Shown here in pieces: positions 24,785-33,369 of a DNA stretch of 58,051 nt. Position numbers and translations under genes: made by a program. The stretch spans positions 1 through 58,051 of the forward strand of contig JACKBS010000001.1 of assembly GCA_020634435.1 (NCBI GenBank), in the 5' to 3' direction. Under the pieces are notes generated by a model. It was not told the DNA's origin, ran no database searches, and saw only the letters and a program-made list of their open reading frames with translations. Source of the DNA: Ardenticatenaceae bacterium. Lineage in GTDB: Bacteria > Chloroflexota > Anaerolineae > Promineifilales > Promineifilaceae. Position 1 is the first letter of the stretch. Each line of letters begins with the position of its first letter.

Positions 24785-24796
24785 GAACATACATTC
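24785..24796. promoter_or_regulatory. LexA/DinR-like box upstream of the PolB2 cassette
   Basis: GAACATACATTC differs at one base from the Bacillus-type GAAC-N4-GTTC consensus. It lies 66 bases upstream of the first gene of the polymerase cassette, in a 231-bp gap. DNA-damage control of such cassettes is known in archaea and for imuAB-dnaE2 in bacteria, so the position is meaningful. A single site with one mismatch is weak evidence. Confidence 0.4.
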
Positions 24797-24862
24797 TATT
24801 TTGAACGCAAAGGACAGTAGCGGCGCACTGCGGTCCTCAGTCCTCATCACAGGCAGGTCTGT

Positions 24863-25318
24863 ATGTCTCCACAACTTCTAGATGTTCTTCTCAGGCACAA
24901 TGGTCCCAAAAAGCCAGATACCTTTGCAGATATCGACCCCAACCTCATCCCCCTCATCGAAGACATCGCCAACGAAGAAGGCTTATCCATCGCAGAAACC
25001 GTCAACCGGCTGCTTTCCTTTGCCATTGGCGAACACCATGCCACCAATGACAACCTCTTCCGTTGGGATAGCCTGACACCGCGGCAGCAAGATACGGCCG
25101 CTTTCGCCTGCCTTGGCTACAGCAACATGGAAATTGCTCAGAAGATGTCTATCTCCGTCAATACCGTCAAGACTCACCTGCGGCAGGTGCTGCAAACCTT
25201 CGCTGCCGGCACCAAGGGGGAACTACAGATGCTCCTGGCCTCCTGGGATTTTTCCGACTGGAAAAAGCAAGACCCACATTTGGATTCTTCGCCCCACACG
25301 TATCCAGATATGCGGTAA
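24863..25318 (+). CDS. LuxR-type HTH regulator with RHH-like N-terminus
   Basis: 151 residues. The N-terminal part (LIPLIEDIANEEGLSIAETV) resembles a ribbon-helix-helix or CopG-like dimerisation segment. The C-terminal half is a GerE/LuxR helix-turn-helix: DSLTPRQQDTAAFACLGYSN, then EIAQKMSISVNTVKTHLRQV. There is no receiver domain, so it is not a classic two-component regulator. It is the first gene of a plus-strand cassette with the RecA-like protein and polymerase, beginning 67 bases after a LexA-like box. The Shine-Dalgarno is weak (AGGCAGG). Probably a dedicated regulator of the cassette. Confidence 0.75.
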   Translation: MSPQLLDVLLRHNGPKKPDTFADIDPNLIPLIEDIANEEGLSIAETVNRLLSFAIGEHHATNDNLFRWDSLTPRQQDTAAFACLGYSNMEIAQKMSISVNTVKTHLRQVLQTFAAGTKGELQMLLASWDFSDWKKQDPHLDSSPHTYPDMR

Positions 25319-25404
25319 TCACCCTTGGGGTGACATCCCTGTTTCACCTCACAATCACCCCAGGTTCAATTGTTTACTGCCCTTGCTGCTGCTATCGTGG
25401 CAGC

Positions 25405-26001
25405 ATGTCCTTGCTTGCTGAACTAAACCCTGGCCAAATCGGCCTCGTCATCGGCCCCCGCGCTGAACGCATGACCTTGCTGGAGCTATCCGCTCACCTG
25501 GCCCTGCGGGGTCCAGTACGGGTGCTGGATGGTGGCAACAGCTACAATGCCCTGTACGTGTCGCGCTACATTCGCCGCCATACGGTGCAGCTCAACGAAA
25601 CGCTCAACCGCATCACTGTGGCTCGTGCCTTCACTTGCTATCAGGTGGTCAGCTTACTGCAACAAACGGCCGTTTCCCATCACCCTACGCTCATCCTGGA
25701 TTTGCTGGCTACCTTCTATGATGAAAGCGTAGATCTTCGGGAAGCGCATCGCCTGCTGCGGGAAGTGGTCAACCAGGTGCATCGCCTGCGTTGTCTGGCA
25801 CCCGTTATTGTTTCCCTGCGCCCCACGCCACCTCATCAGCCCGACCGGGTGGGCCTAAGCCAACCGCTAGAAAAAATCGCTGACCATTTTCTTATACGGG
25901 AACCAGCGGAAACAGCCTGCACTGAGCGGCTCAAAAAAGTTGAGCGAGCTGAAGTGGCCGTATACCAACCTTCACTCTTTTCGGAACGACACAATGGGTA
26001 G
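25405..26001 (+). CDS. RecA-like (degenerate Walker A) protein paired with PolB2
   Basis: About 198 residues from the ATG at 25405; the frame extends upstream to 25330 without a better signal. The order of segments follows the RecA/RadA core: GLVIGPRAERMTLLELSAHL where Walker A would be, GPVRVLDGGNSYNALYVSRY, then TLILDLLATFYDESVDL as the Walker B strand, then LAPVIVSLRP. The P-loop has lost GKT (it reads GPRAERMT), so ATP binding is doubtful. Such RecA-like proteins sit beside PolB2 in archaea and resemble ImuA beside ImuB/DnaE2 in bacteria, which points to a translesion or mutagenic complex. It overlaps the next gene by eight bases. Assignment from fold pattern and context. Confidence 0.55.
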   Translation: MSLLAELNPGQIGLVIGPRAERMTLLELSAHLALRGPVRVLDGGNSYNALYVSRYIRRHTVQLNETLNRITVARAFTCYQVVSLLQQTAVSHHPTLILDLLATFYDESVDLREAHRLLREVVNQVHRLRCLAPVIVSLRPTPPHQPDRVGLSQPLEKIADHFLIREPAETACTERLKKVERAEVAVYQPSLFSERHNG

Positions 26002-26239
26002 AACGCTAGCAACCAGTAACCAGATTATCCAGGAAGAGCAAACCGCCTTTGCCAACTTTCGCCGCACCCTGCGTCGGGCCGACCAGCGCCACTTCGACGC
26101 CCTCTTCGCGGCGGCTCGGCTGCATACGGCCGCCATTAGTCAGGCGAATCATGCATTGCCCTTTGAAGCCATTCTCCTGGCCATGCTGGTCGAGCAGCAA
26201 AAACAGATAGACCACTTGCTAACCCTGCTGAATGAATGA
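25994..26239 (+). CDS. small helical protein between RecA-like and PolB2 genes
   Basis: 81 residues from the ATG at 25994 (MGRTLATSNQIIQEEQTAF). Entirely helical in character, with FRRTLRRADQRHFDALF and a hydrophobic C-terminal helix (EAILLAMLVEQQKQIDHLL) that could form a coiled coil. It overlaps both neighbours by eight bases, so it is made stoichiometrically with them. No family is recognised. It may be a linker or small subunit of the polymerase complex. Confidence 0.65.
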   Translation: MGRTLATSNQIIQEEQTAFANFRRTLRRADQRHFDALFAAARLHTAAISQANHALPFEAILLAMLVEQQKQIDHLLTLLNE

Positions 26240-28505
26240 GCATCGCGGCTGGTTGCTGGATTTGTACGCCGATGAAGCAGATGGCCTGGTTTTCTGGCTG
26301 CTGGCTGAAGACGGCCGTCGCCTGCGGCTGACTCAGCCCTTTCCCATCACCTTTTATGCTCATGGCCCCTTTCCTCGACTGCGGGCGCTGTGGCGCTTTT
26401 TGCAGCAGCAGCCCGTTCCGGTGCAGCTGGCCCGCACCGTGCGCGCAGATTTGTTCGCCGGACCGCTGGATCTGCTGGCCGTCGAGGCGGCCAATCCGGC
26501 TTTGCAGCCGCGCCTCTTCCACCAAGTTGTCCGGCGCTTCCCTGACCTCACCTACTACGACGCCGACATTCCGCTCGGCCTGCGCTATGCGGCCGTTTAT
26601 GACATTTTCCCCTTATGCCATTGTGAAGTAGTGGTGGATGATAACGGCCGTATCCAGCAAATCACCCCCCTCGAATCTCGCTGGGACATGTCCCCCAGCC
26701 AACCCCCGCTCAAAATTCTAACCATCGAGCCGAATGAAGACCCCAGCCACCGAGACCCCCAATGCCTCTGGCTGGACGACGGCCGTTCCCGCCGCCAGAT
26801 TGCTCTGCATCCCCTCAAAATGCTCCTAACCAGCCTCAATGCCACCATCAAACGCATAGACCCCGATATTATTCTCACCCGCTTTGGTGACACCTGGCTG
26901 CTGCCGCTGCTGCTGCAAACGGCCGTCGATTTAGGTGCGGACTGGTTTAATCTCAATCGGGATGAAACCAAACCTGTCATTCATCGCAAAGAGAACAGCT
27001 ACTTCACTTACGGCCAGGTGGTCTACCGGGGCCAGCAGGTGCATCTGTACGGCCGTTACCATATCGACCAGCGCAACGCCATGATGTATGGTGAATATGG
27101 TCTGCACGGCGCCTTCGAGCAGGCACGGGTGACCGGGCTGCCGGTGCAAGAGATTGCCCGCAAATCCCCCGGCTCTGGCGTGACGGCGCTGCAAATGCAG
27201 GAGGCGCTTCGGCGCGGTTTTCTGGTGCCTTACCAGAAGCAGCAGGCAGAAAGCTTTAAAACGGCCGCCCAGCTCATCCGGGCCGACCGGGGTGGCCTCG
27301 TTTACCAGCCAACCATTGGCCTGCATGAAGAGGTAGTAGAAATAGATTTTGTCTCCATGTACCCCAGCATCATGGTCCGCTTCAACGTTTCGCCAGAGAC
27401 AGTAGGGATTAAGAATGAGACCAGCGAACCCATTCCCGAACTGGACATCCCCGTAGATTTATCCAAAGTGGGTCTGGTGCCGCGCACCTTACGGCCGTTG
27501 CTGGTCAAGCGCATCGCCATTAAAGAGCAGCTGGCTACGATGACTGCTCTGGATTGCCGCTATCCGGCACTGAAGGCGCGGGCCGCTGCTCTCAAATGGC
27601 TGCTGGTCGTTTGTTTTGGCTATCTGGGCTATAAAAACGCCCGTTTTGGTCGGATAGAGTCTCATGAGGCAGTGACGGCGTACGGTCGGGAATGTTTGCT
27701 GCGAGCCAAGGAAGCGGCCGAAGAGTTGGGGTATGAGGTGCTGCACATGTACGTCGATGGGTTGTGGGTCAAGAAGCCAGGCATTAACCAAAATGAGCAG
27801 ATACGGCCGTTGCTCAACGAAATTACCAACCGGACAGGCTTACCTATTGCCCTGGAGGGTATTTACAAATGGGTGGCCTTTCTACCTTCAAGAGTAGACG
27901 CGCGCGTGCCGGTGGCCAACCGCTATTTTGGTGTCTTTCAGAATGGAAAGATTAAGACGCGGGGCATTGAAGCGCGGCGGCACGACACGCCGCCCTGGAT
28001 TACCCAGGTGCAGCTAGAGATGATTAAACAACTGGCCAAGGTGCCAAACGGTCGTCCGCTGACCAGTGCACTTCCCGACCTCATTACTTTCCTCCGTCAG
28101 CAAGTGAATAACCTCAGAAACGGTCGTATTCCCCTGGAGCAGCTTTTGGTTTCCCAGCGGCTCAGCCGGGAGATTGAAGCGTACCGTACGCCATCCCCTG
28201 CCTGTCGAGCGGCTATACAGCTAGCAGCTGTAGGCAAACCGCGCCGACCGGGGCAGCGTATCCGTTTTTGGTTTGTTTTGGGAGAGGTGGGGATTCATGC
28301 CTGGGATTTGCCGACGAGCGTGAATACGGCCGTTCTGGATATTGACCGTTATCTTACTTTATTGCTCCGGGCTGTGAGTGCAGTCGTGCAGCCATTAGGA
28401 CTGAATGAGGTACAGCTGCAGCGGGCCATTTTAGCTGAACCTATTCAGTTACCTTTGTGGCAGGCGTTAATTTGCCCCATTTCATATAGGATGATTGGTT
28501 GGTAA
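26232..28505 (+). CDS. family-B DNA polymerase of PolB2 type with altered motif C
   Basis: 757 residues. Polymerase motif A is intact in form: EIDFVSMYPSIMVRF (Asp372). Motif B is ALKWLLVVCFGYLGYKNARF. Motif C reads MYVDGLWVKK (Asp509) instead of the usual Y-x-D-T-D, so the second catalytic Asp is absent. The exonuclease part (residues about 140-260) has LKILTIEPNED and ILTRFGDTWLLP where D-x-E and N-x(3)-F/Y-D would be, so proofreading is very unlikely. This pattern fits the PolB2 branch, known mainly from archaea and some bacteria and once thought inactive. Members have since been linked to translesion synthesis. The gene ends the cassette and is followed by a strong terminator. GC content and many ACGGCCGT sites show that it fits the host background. 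Confidence 0.85.
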   Translation: MNEHRGWLLDLYADEADGLVFWLLAEDGRRLRLTQPFPITFYAHGPFPRLRALWRFLQQQPVPVQLARTVRADLFAGPLDLLAVEAANPALQPRLFHQVVRRFPDLTYYDADIPLGLRYAAVYDIFPLCHCEVVVDDNGRIQQITPLESRWDMSPSQPPLKILTIEPNEDPSHRDPQCLWLDDGRSRRQIALHPLKMLLTSLNATIKRIDPDIILTRFGDTWLLPLLLQTAVDLGADWFNLNRDETKPVIHRKENSYFTYGQVVYRGQQVHLYGRYHIDQRNAMMYGEYGLHGAFEQARVTGLPVQEIARKSPGSGVTALQMQEALRRGFLVPYQKQQAESFKTAAQLIRADRGGLVYQPTIGLHEEVVEIDFVSMYPSIMVRFNVSPETVGIKNETSEPIPELDIPVDLSKVGLVPRTLRPLLVKRIAIKEQLATMTALDCRYPALKARAAALKWLLVVCFGYLGYKNARFGRIESHEAVTAYGRECLLRAKEAAEELGYEVLHMYVDGLWVKKPGINQNEQIRPLLNEITNRTGLPIALEGIYKWVAFLPSRVDARVPVANRYFGVFQNGKIKTRGIEARRHDTPPWITQVQLEMIKQLAKVPNGRPLTSALPDLITFLRQQVNNLRNGRIPLEQLLVSQRLSREIEAYRTPSPACRAAIQLAAVGKPRRPGQRIRFWFVLGEVGIHAWDLPTSVNTAVLDIDRYLTLLLRAVSAVVQPLGLNEVQLQRAILAEPIQLPLWQALICPISYRMIGW

Positions 28506-28656
28506 GCGAGGCTTGCCATAGGACCCTGGCTTATGGTATTCTCTTGATAATCCGGTTAAGTTTTAGAAAGCAGGCAAAGAACTCCTCCCCCAAACTGGCA
28601 CGAGAGAAACGCGACTGGAACAAGCTTGACTGGATTAGGGTATACCAAAACCCCCT

Positions 28657-29010
28657 CCGCTTGCTTTCTGGTTTTTGCCCGCCTTGCCGTTCGCTCACCC
28701 CTCCTGGAGCGAACGGCTTTTTTATTGCCCCGCTGGCTCTACCGGCACATCCCTAGACCTGCCATTTTTGTGGACTGCCAATCCGTTGAGGCTAATTGCT
28801 GGCTGCGACGCCGCCCACTATAGAGGAAATCACACTGCTTCCTATCTGTCATCTTCAGACTGTTTATGACTTGTACAAACAGGCCCGCAGCCTTTTTGTC
28901 GAATCCGTCGATACGTGGCTCCTACAGCAACAACCGTGCCTTTACAAGATAGGCTCAAGCGGTGAAGCCTTGCTTCTTAAACACATCCCGCTTGCTTACA
29001 GGTTTTGCCC
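28657..29010 (+). repeat. imperfect 24-bp direct repeat flanking a gene-less 330 bp
   Basis: CCGCTTGCTTTCTGGTTTTT (start of copy 1, 28657-28680) and CCGCTTGCTTACAGGTTTTG (start of copy 2, 28988-29010) share about 21 of 24 positions with one gap. Between them lie the terminator and about 260 bp in which I see no supported gene. Open frames here lack ribosome-binding sites and recognisable domains. The repeat could be the trace of a lost insertion or a duplicated downstream sequence. Confidence 0.4.
28686..28723 (+). terminator. strong rho-independent terminator
   Basis: Perfect 11-bp stem GCCGTTCGCTC / GAGCGAACGGC around a 10-base loop (28686-28717), followed by six T (28718-28723). It lies about 180 bases after the polymerase stop and ends the plus-strand cassette. 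Confidence 0.92.
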
Positions 29011-29024
29011 AAAGGAAGGTTAGC

Positions 29025-29138
29025 CTAAGGTATTTTGGCGGTCCATACAAAATATAGAATGACAAACAATGGAGAAACCAGCCCTATTAAAAAAGCAGAT
29101 ACTACAATGCCAATGAGCCATAATAATGAAATTGTCAT
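29025..29138 (-). CDS. 37-aa single-TM protein
   Basis: ATG at 29136-29138 with AGGAGG five bases upstream, one of the best ribosome-binding sites in the window. The product is almost entirely one membrane helix (LLWLIGIVVSAFLIGLVSPL, then FVILYFVW) with a short TAKIP tail. It follows a similar tiny gene after 33 bases. Proteins of this size and shape include type I toxins, holin-like peptides and membrane signalling peptides. No family is recognised. Confidence 0.65.
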   Translation of the reverse strand: MTISLLWLIGIVVSAFLIGLVSPLFVILYFVWTAKIP

Positions 29139-29171
29139 CGAAACCTCCTGGTTGAGGATACTGACCGGCAT

Positions 29172-29279
29172 TTAACGATAATTTGGTCGGGAAAGCGAAA
29201 CACCAAGCACCAGGCCAACAATCAAAAAGATTAGCGCAACAATAATTAGGGTTGAGAGCGACACCTGAATCATAATCAT
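29172..29279 (-). CDS. 35-aa single-TM protein
   Basis: Starts MIMIQVSL at 29279, or six bases later at the second ATG (29271-29273), which is better spaced from GGAGGT at 29281-29286. It consists of one helix (STLIIVALIFLIVGLVLGVS) and a basic end (LSRPNYR). With its downstream neighbour it forms a minus-strand pair, divergent from the large STAND gene with a 251-bp gap between them. The pair may be effectors or sensors linked to that protein; this is inference from position only. Confidence 0.65.
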   Translation of the reverse strand: MIMIQVSLSTLIIVALIFLIVGLVLGVSLSRPNYR

Positions 29280-29400
29280 TACCTCCAAATTGGATTCTCT
29301 GTAGCCGAACATGAGGCATCTTAGGTGAAAAAACTTTGCCCACCTAGCAATAATTTGCTCACCGTTTGCGCAAGATGGATGGAGGTAGACATACCTTTCC

Positions 29401-29425
29401 CGCAAACTTTTCGCAAAATTTTGCG
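29401..29425. promoter_or_regulatory. palindromic operator candidate between tiny TM genes and STAND gene
   Basis: CGCAAAATTTTGCG (29412-29425) is a perfect 14-bp palindrome. It overlaps a near-copy, CGCAAACTTTTCG (29401-29413). It lies 106 bases upstream of the Xre-STAND gene and 133 bases from the divergent small genes. The Xre-type domain of the STAND protein is a natural candidate to bind it. Confidence 0.5.
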
Positions 29426-29530
29426 TGACAAGCCATTGGGGATCATGTAACAATAAGAAAGACCCCAAATAACAAAACATCATTACCAGTTGGTCCGCCA
29501 AATTAGAAATATGAGTGGAGTTTTTTAAGC

Positions 29531-32500
29531 ATGATTAATGAACAGTTGACCCTCGGTGAACGACTACGTAAAAAGCGTGAGGAGGCAAACTTAACCCAAT
29601 TAGAGCTCAGCAAACATCTTGGCTACAGTAACTCCGTCATTTCCAGAGTAGAAAAAAACGAGACTCTCCCCACGCAAGAATTTATTGACATGTTTATCCA
29701 GCTTCCCATCCTGGACTTAAAAGAGTCTGAGATAGCCAATATCCTGGCACTCTATCATGGCAACCCGGCAATGGCAGACTGGCCTCTTCAAGCTCACTGG
29801 GGAGATGCCCCAAATCTGCCCCATTTCTTTGGCCGATACAAGGAACTTACCACGCTGACAAATTGGCTTGATGATCCATCCTGTCGTTTAGTGACCGTTT
29901 TAGGTATGGGCGGCATGGGTAAAACAGCCCTGGTCGCTAAAGTAGCCAAGGAAAAAGAAAAGGAAAAAAGCTTTGAATATATTCTCTGGCACTCTCTGCG
30001 CAATGCACCGCCACTGTCTGAGACGTTAAGCGACCTATTGTCCATTCTGGCAAGGGAGCAGGGAACAACTTTGCCAAATGATCTTGAAAAAGCAATAGGG
30101 CTCATCCTCGACTATTTCTCTAAGCACAAATGTCTGCTCATTTTAGACAACATGGAATCTATTTTGCAGGGCAACAAAGCTGGAGATTATCGGGATGGTT
30201 ATGCTAACTACGGCCGTTTTTTACAACGTATCGGTGAAGGGCATCATCAAAGCCAGCTGCTGATTACCAGCCGGGAGAAACCAAAAGAGGTCGGCTACAT
30301 GCAGGGTGAATCACTGCCGGTTCGTGTGCTTGCGCTTTCTGGCCTCGATACGACAGAAGGGCAACATATCCTGCAAGCCAAAGGGCTAAGCAGTTTTGAA
30401 ACCGCCGGCGCAACCGTCGTGGCGCATTACTCGGGAAATCCGTTGGCACTCAATCTGGTTGCTGAGATGATTCGGGAAGTATATGTAGGCGACCTTGAGG
30501 CATTTGTGGCCGACTCGGATCTTATTTTCGGCCGTATTGGCGATGTCCTGAAAGAACAAATCGCGCGCGTATCTCCTCTTGAACTTTCTTTACTCTACTG
30601 GTTAGCCATAGAAAGAGAACCCGTCCCAAAAGAAACCTTGCTTGAAAATCTGGTGAAATCAGAGAGCAACAAAAATGTTGTTATCGCCCTGCGATCGCTG
30701 ATCCGACGCTCCTTGGTTGAAACAAATACAGATGGCAACTTTATGTTGCAAAATGTTGTCATGGAGTATCTAACAGATGTCCTGGTAGATCTCGGTAGTC
30801 AAGAGTTGATCAATGAGCTTGGGCCTATTTGCCGAGAATACGCTTTTATGAAAGCAACGGCCCCGACCTATATCCGGTATACCCAAAAACGCCTGCTCGT
30901 TAAACCGATCGCTGACCGGCTCCTGCGCAGTGAGTCAAAGGCGTCAGTCACAGAAAAATTAATTGGCTTTACGAAATTACTTCGGGAATCCAGACTGGCT
31001 GATGTTGGATACGCCGGGGGAAATTTGCTGAACTTGCTGCTCTACCTGGGATGCAATTTAAGAGGCTATGATTTCTCCAATTTGCCGTTGCGCCAAGCTT
31101 TTCTGCAGGAAGCCAATTTAGTCAACGTGAACTTCTCTGGCGTAGATTTAATAGATACCGTATTTAACAGTTCGCTTGGCGGCATAGAATCGATTGCCTT
31201 TCATCCTGACGGTGAATTACTGGCCATTGGCACATCCCGCGAAATTCAGGTCAGGCATTGGCAAACCGGAAAAGTTGTGTTTCACCAAGAAGGTTTTAAA
31301 GGGTGGATACGGGGGTTAGCTTTCAGCCCAGACGGACAGCTGCTGGCCAGTGGATCAGGGGACCATACAATCAGCCTTTGGGATTATCAGGCAAATGAAC
31401 TCCTGGACACCTGGGACGGACATAGTTCCCGGATCCGGGTGGTTACTTTTAACCCAGATGGGACGCTCCTGGCCAGCGGAGCAGATGATCGTACGGTTCG
31501 TATTTGGCGTGTACCCCAGGGTCAATGCCAGTTTGTGCTGGAAGGGCACGGTAATATTGTTAACGATGTGGCGTTCTCTCCCGATGGCCAGTTGCTTGCA
31601 TCCGCAAGCAGCGACTTTACGGTTCGTTTGTGGCAAGTGGCAACTGGCACCTGCACCCAAATCTTAACCAAGCATACCAACTTTGTGCGGGCAGTCGCCT
31701 TTTCACCGGATGGAAAAGTTCTGGCGAGCGCTGGCGCCGACAATTTGATTCATCTCTGGGATGTTGCCTCGCAGCGTTATTTGACCTCCCTGGCCGGTCA
31801 CGCTGGCCAAATTCGATCGATTGCCTTTAGTCCTGATAGCTCTCTACTCGCCAGTGGCGGTCACGATCTCACTGTCCGGGTTTGGGAGATAAAAACGGGG
31901 AATTGTCTGCATACCTTTCGCGGTTACGATGATTTAGTTACAACCCTTTGCTTCCATAAGGACAGTCGTTTTTTAGCTACTGGAAGCTTGAATAATACGG
32001 TTTCCATACATGATGTTGTTACGGGGCAAAACATGTCAACGTTATCTGGTTATGCGAATGTCGTTTGGGCCCTCTGCTTTGGCAAGGATAATCAGGAACT
32101 GTTTAGCACGGCCCGCCGCACCATTCATCGCTGGGACACAATCTCTGAAAAACCCATGTGGTCCGTATCAGGCGGATCTACAACCGTCTGGGCGCTTGCA
32201 GCCAGTGCGGACGGAAAAACCTTGGCCAGTGGGGGCGCAAAGGGGGCCATCGTTTGGGATAGGCAGCGTGGCGAACCGCTCCGGCAGATCCCTCGTCATC
32301 TTTCTACGCACGAAGCGCTAGCCTTCAATCCCAGGGGAGACCAATTGGCCATCGCCTGTAATAATCGAACTGTGGAAATTTGGGACCCCTATGCTGGTAC
32401 ATCTCCCCTAACCTTTCATGGCCATAAACATCGCGTCCGGGCTGTCTGTTTTGATTCAACCGGTCGGCTGCTAGCCAGTGGCAGCGAGGTGGGTGAGATT

Positions 32501-33031
32501 ATTGTTTGGGATGTGCAGACAGGACAAACCTTACTCTCCTTTAAAGGGCATGAGATTGCCGTGCGGGATATCATTTTTAACCATGATAATAGCTTGCTCA
32601 TCAGCTGTAGCGATGACAAAACAATTCGCATCTGGCAAACCCAGAACGGGCAAAGCGCGAAGATTCTCGATCAGCACACGGCTCAGGTTCTTACTCTCGC
32701 CAGCAGCAAAAACAAAAACAGGCTAATAAGTGGAAGTTTTGATAATACCATTCGTATCTGGGACTTGGACAACGGCCAATGCACCCAACTGCTTCAAGGA
32801 CACCAAAATTGCATTCGTACCATTGCCCTCAGTCCAGATGAAAAAATAATTGCCAGCGGGAGTTACGATGAAACGATTCGCTTATGGTATACCGATACTG
32901 GTCAATGTTATCAGGTCCTACGTATGGAACGGCCGTATGAGGGCCTGAATATTACCAATGTGCGCGGAATCACGAGTGCACAGAAAACCACTCTTTTTGC
33001 GCTGGGTGCGGTGATAAATAGCCCTAAGTAG
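29531..33031 (+). CDS. STAND protein: Xre HTH - NB-ARC - 14 WD40 repeats
   Basis: 1166 residues. Residues 7-60 are an Xre-type helix-turn-helix (RLRKKREEANLTQLELSKHL). An NB-ARC/AP-ATPase follows: HFFGRYKELTTLTNWL, P-loop VLGMGGMGKTAL (about 130-141), Walker B KCLLILDNMES, LLITSREKP and the GNPLALNLVAEM helix. A helical and pentapeptide-like link (NLPLRQAFLQEANLVNVNF) leads to 14 WD40 repeats (about residue 545 to the end), each of the type VAFSPDGQLLAS...VRLW. Fourteen blades would make two seven-bladed propellers. STAND ATPases oligomerise when their repeats bind a trigger; bacterial members serve as regulators or in phage defence. The N-terminal DNA-binding domain here suggests transcriptional output rather than a nuclease effector. 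Its start has GGAG about 11 bases upstream. Confidence 0.85.
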   Translation: MINEQLTLGERLRKKREEANLTQLELSKHLGYSNSVISRVEKNETLPTQEFIDMFIQLPILDLKESEIANILALYHGNPAMADWPLQAHWGDAPNLPHFFGRYKELTTLTNWLDDPSCRLVTVLGMGGMGKTALVAKVAKEKEKEKSFEYILWHSLRNAPPLSETLSDLLSILAREQGTTLPNDLEKAIGLILDYFSKHKCLLILDNMESILQGNKAGDYRDGYANYGRFLQRIGEGHHQSQLLITSREKPKEVGYMQGESLPVRVLALSGLDTTEGQHILQAKGLSSFETAGATVVAHYSGNPLALNLVAEMIREVYVGDLEAFVADSDLIFGRIGDVLKEQIARVSPLELSLLYWLAIEREPVPKETLLENLVKSESNKNVVIALRSLIRRSLVETNTDGNFMLQNVVMEYLTDVLVDLGSQELINELGPICREYAFMKATAPTYIRYTQKRLLVKPIADRLLRSESKASVTEKLIGFTKLLRESRLADVGYAGGNLLNLLLYLGCNLRGYDFSNLPLRQAFLQEANLVNVNFSGVDLIDTVFNSSLGGIESIAFHPDGELLAIGTSREIQVRHWQTGKVVFHQEGFKGWIRGLAFSPDGQLLASGSGDHTISLWDYQANELLDTWDGHSSRIRVVTFNPDGTLLASGADDRTVRIWRVPQGQCQFVLEGHGNIVNDVAFSPDGQLLASASSDFTVRLWQVATGTCTQILTKHTNFVRAVAFSPDGKVLASAGADNLIHLWDVASQRYLTSLAGHAGQIRSIAFSPDSSLLASGGHDLTVRVWEIKTGNCLHTFRGYDDLVTTLCFHKDSRFLATGSLNNTVSIHDVVTGQNMSTLSGYANVVWALCFGKDNQELFSTARRTIHRWDTISEKPMWSVSGGSTTVWALAASADGKTLASGGAKGAIVWDRQRGEPLRQIPRHLSTHEALAFNPRGDQLAIACNNRTVEIWDPYAGTSPLTFHGHKHRVRAVCFDSTGRLLASGSEVGEIIVWDVQTGQTLLSFKGHEIAVRDIIFNHDNSLLISCSDDKTIRIWQTQNGQSAKILDQHTAQVLTLASSKNKNRLISGSFDNTIRIWDLDNGQCTQLLQGHQNCIRTIALSPDEKIIASGSYDETIRLWYTDTGQCYQVLRMERPYEGLNITNVRGITSAQKTTLFALGAVINSPK

Positions 33032-33369
33032 TTTTCAGTATTTTACTGGTTTTAATTCCAGCAAGAACTGGCTGGCACAAGAATCGGCGATAGTAGACAC
33101 GGGATAAACCAATTCATTTCTCTTTCCAATTGTCTCAAGCGGATTGAACCAACGAAGCCAAGGATTGGTCAGAAAACACTCGAAAATGCTGCGGTTGTCA
33201 TTGTTGTAAGGCAATTGCTATCATCCTGTGTTTGTTTCGCACGATTCCAGTCAGGCATTTCGTTTTGATCCATGCTATCTTGAACGGAAAGTATCTATAT
33301 CTCATTACCAGGCAGTTGGGATAGCTTTCACACACAATCCCATCTTTCTGGCTTCTCTTCAGGGCATGC
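33032..33369. other. gene-less 338-bp interval
   Basis: Between the STAND gene and the NERD gene. I see no coding frame with a ribosome-binding site and no hairpin terminator with a T run. A minus-strand frame from 33569 covers part of it, but its sequence reads as the reverse of the NERD gene. Confidence 0.5.

Noticed and set aside
28499..29023. Four plus-strand frames after the polymerase gene
   Set aside because: They run through a strong terminator or lack ribosome-binding sites, and overlap each other. Treated as gene-less.
29020..29501. Minus-strand frames of 107 and 109 aa as full genes
   Set aside because: Only their C-terminal parts or another frame carry good ribosome-binding sites; the two tiny membrane proteins explain the signals better.
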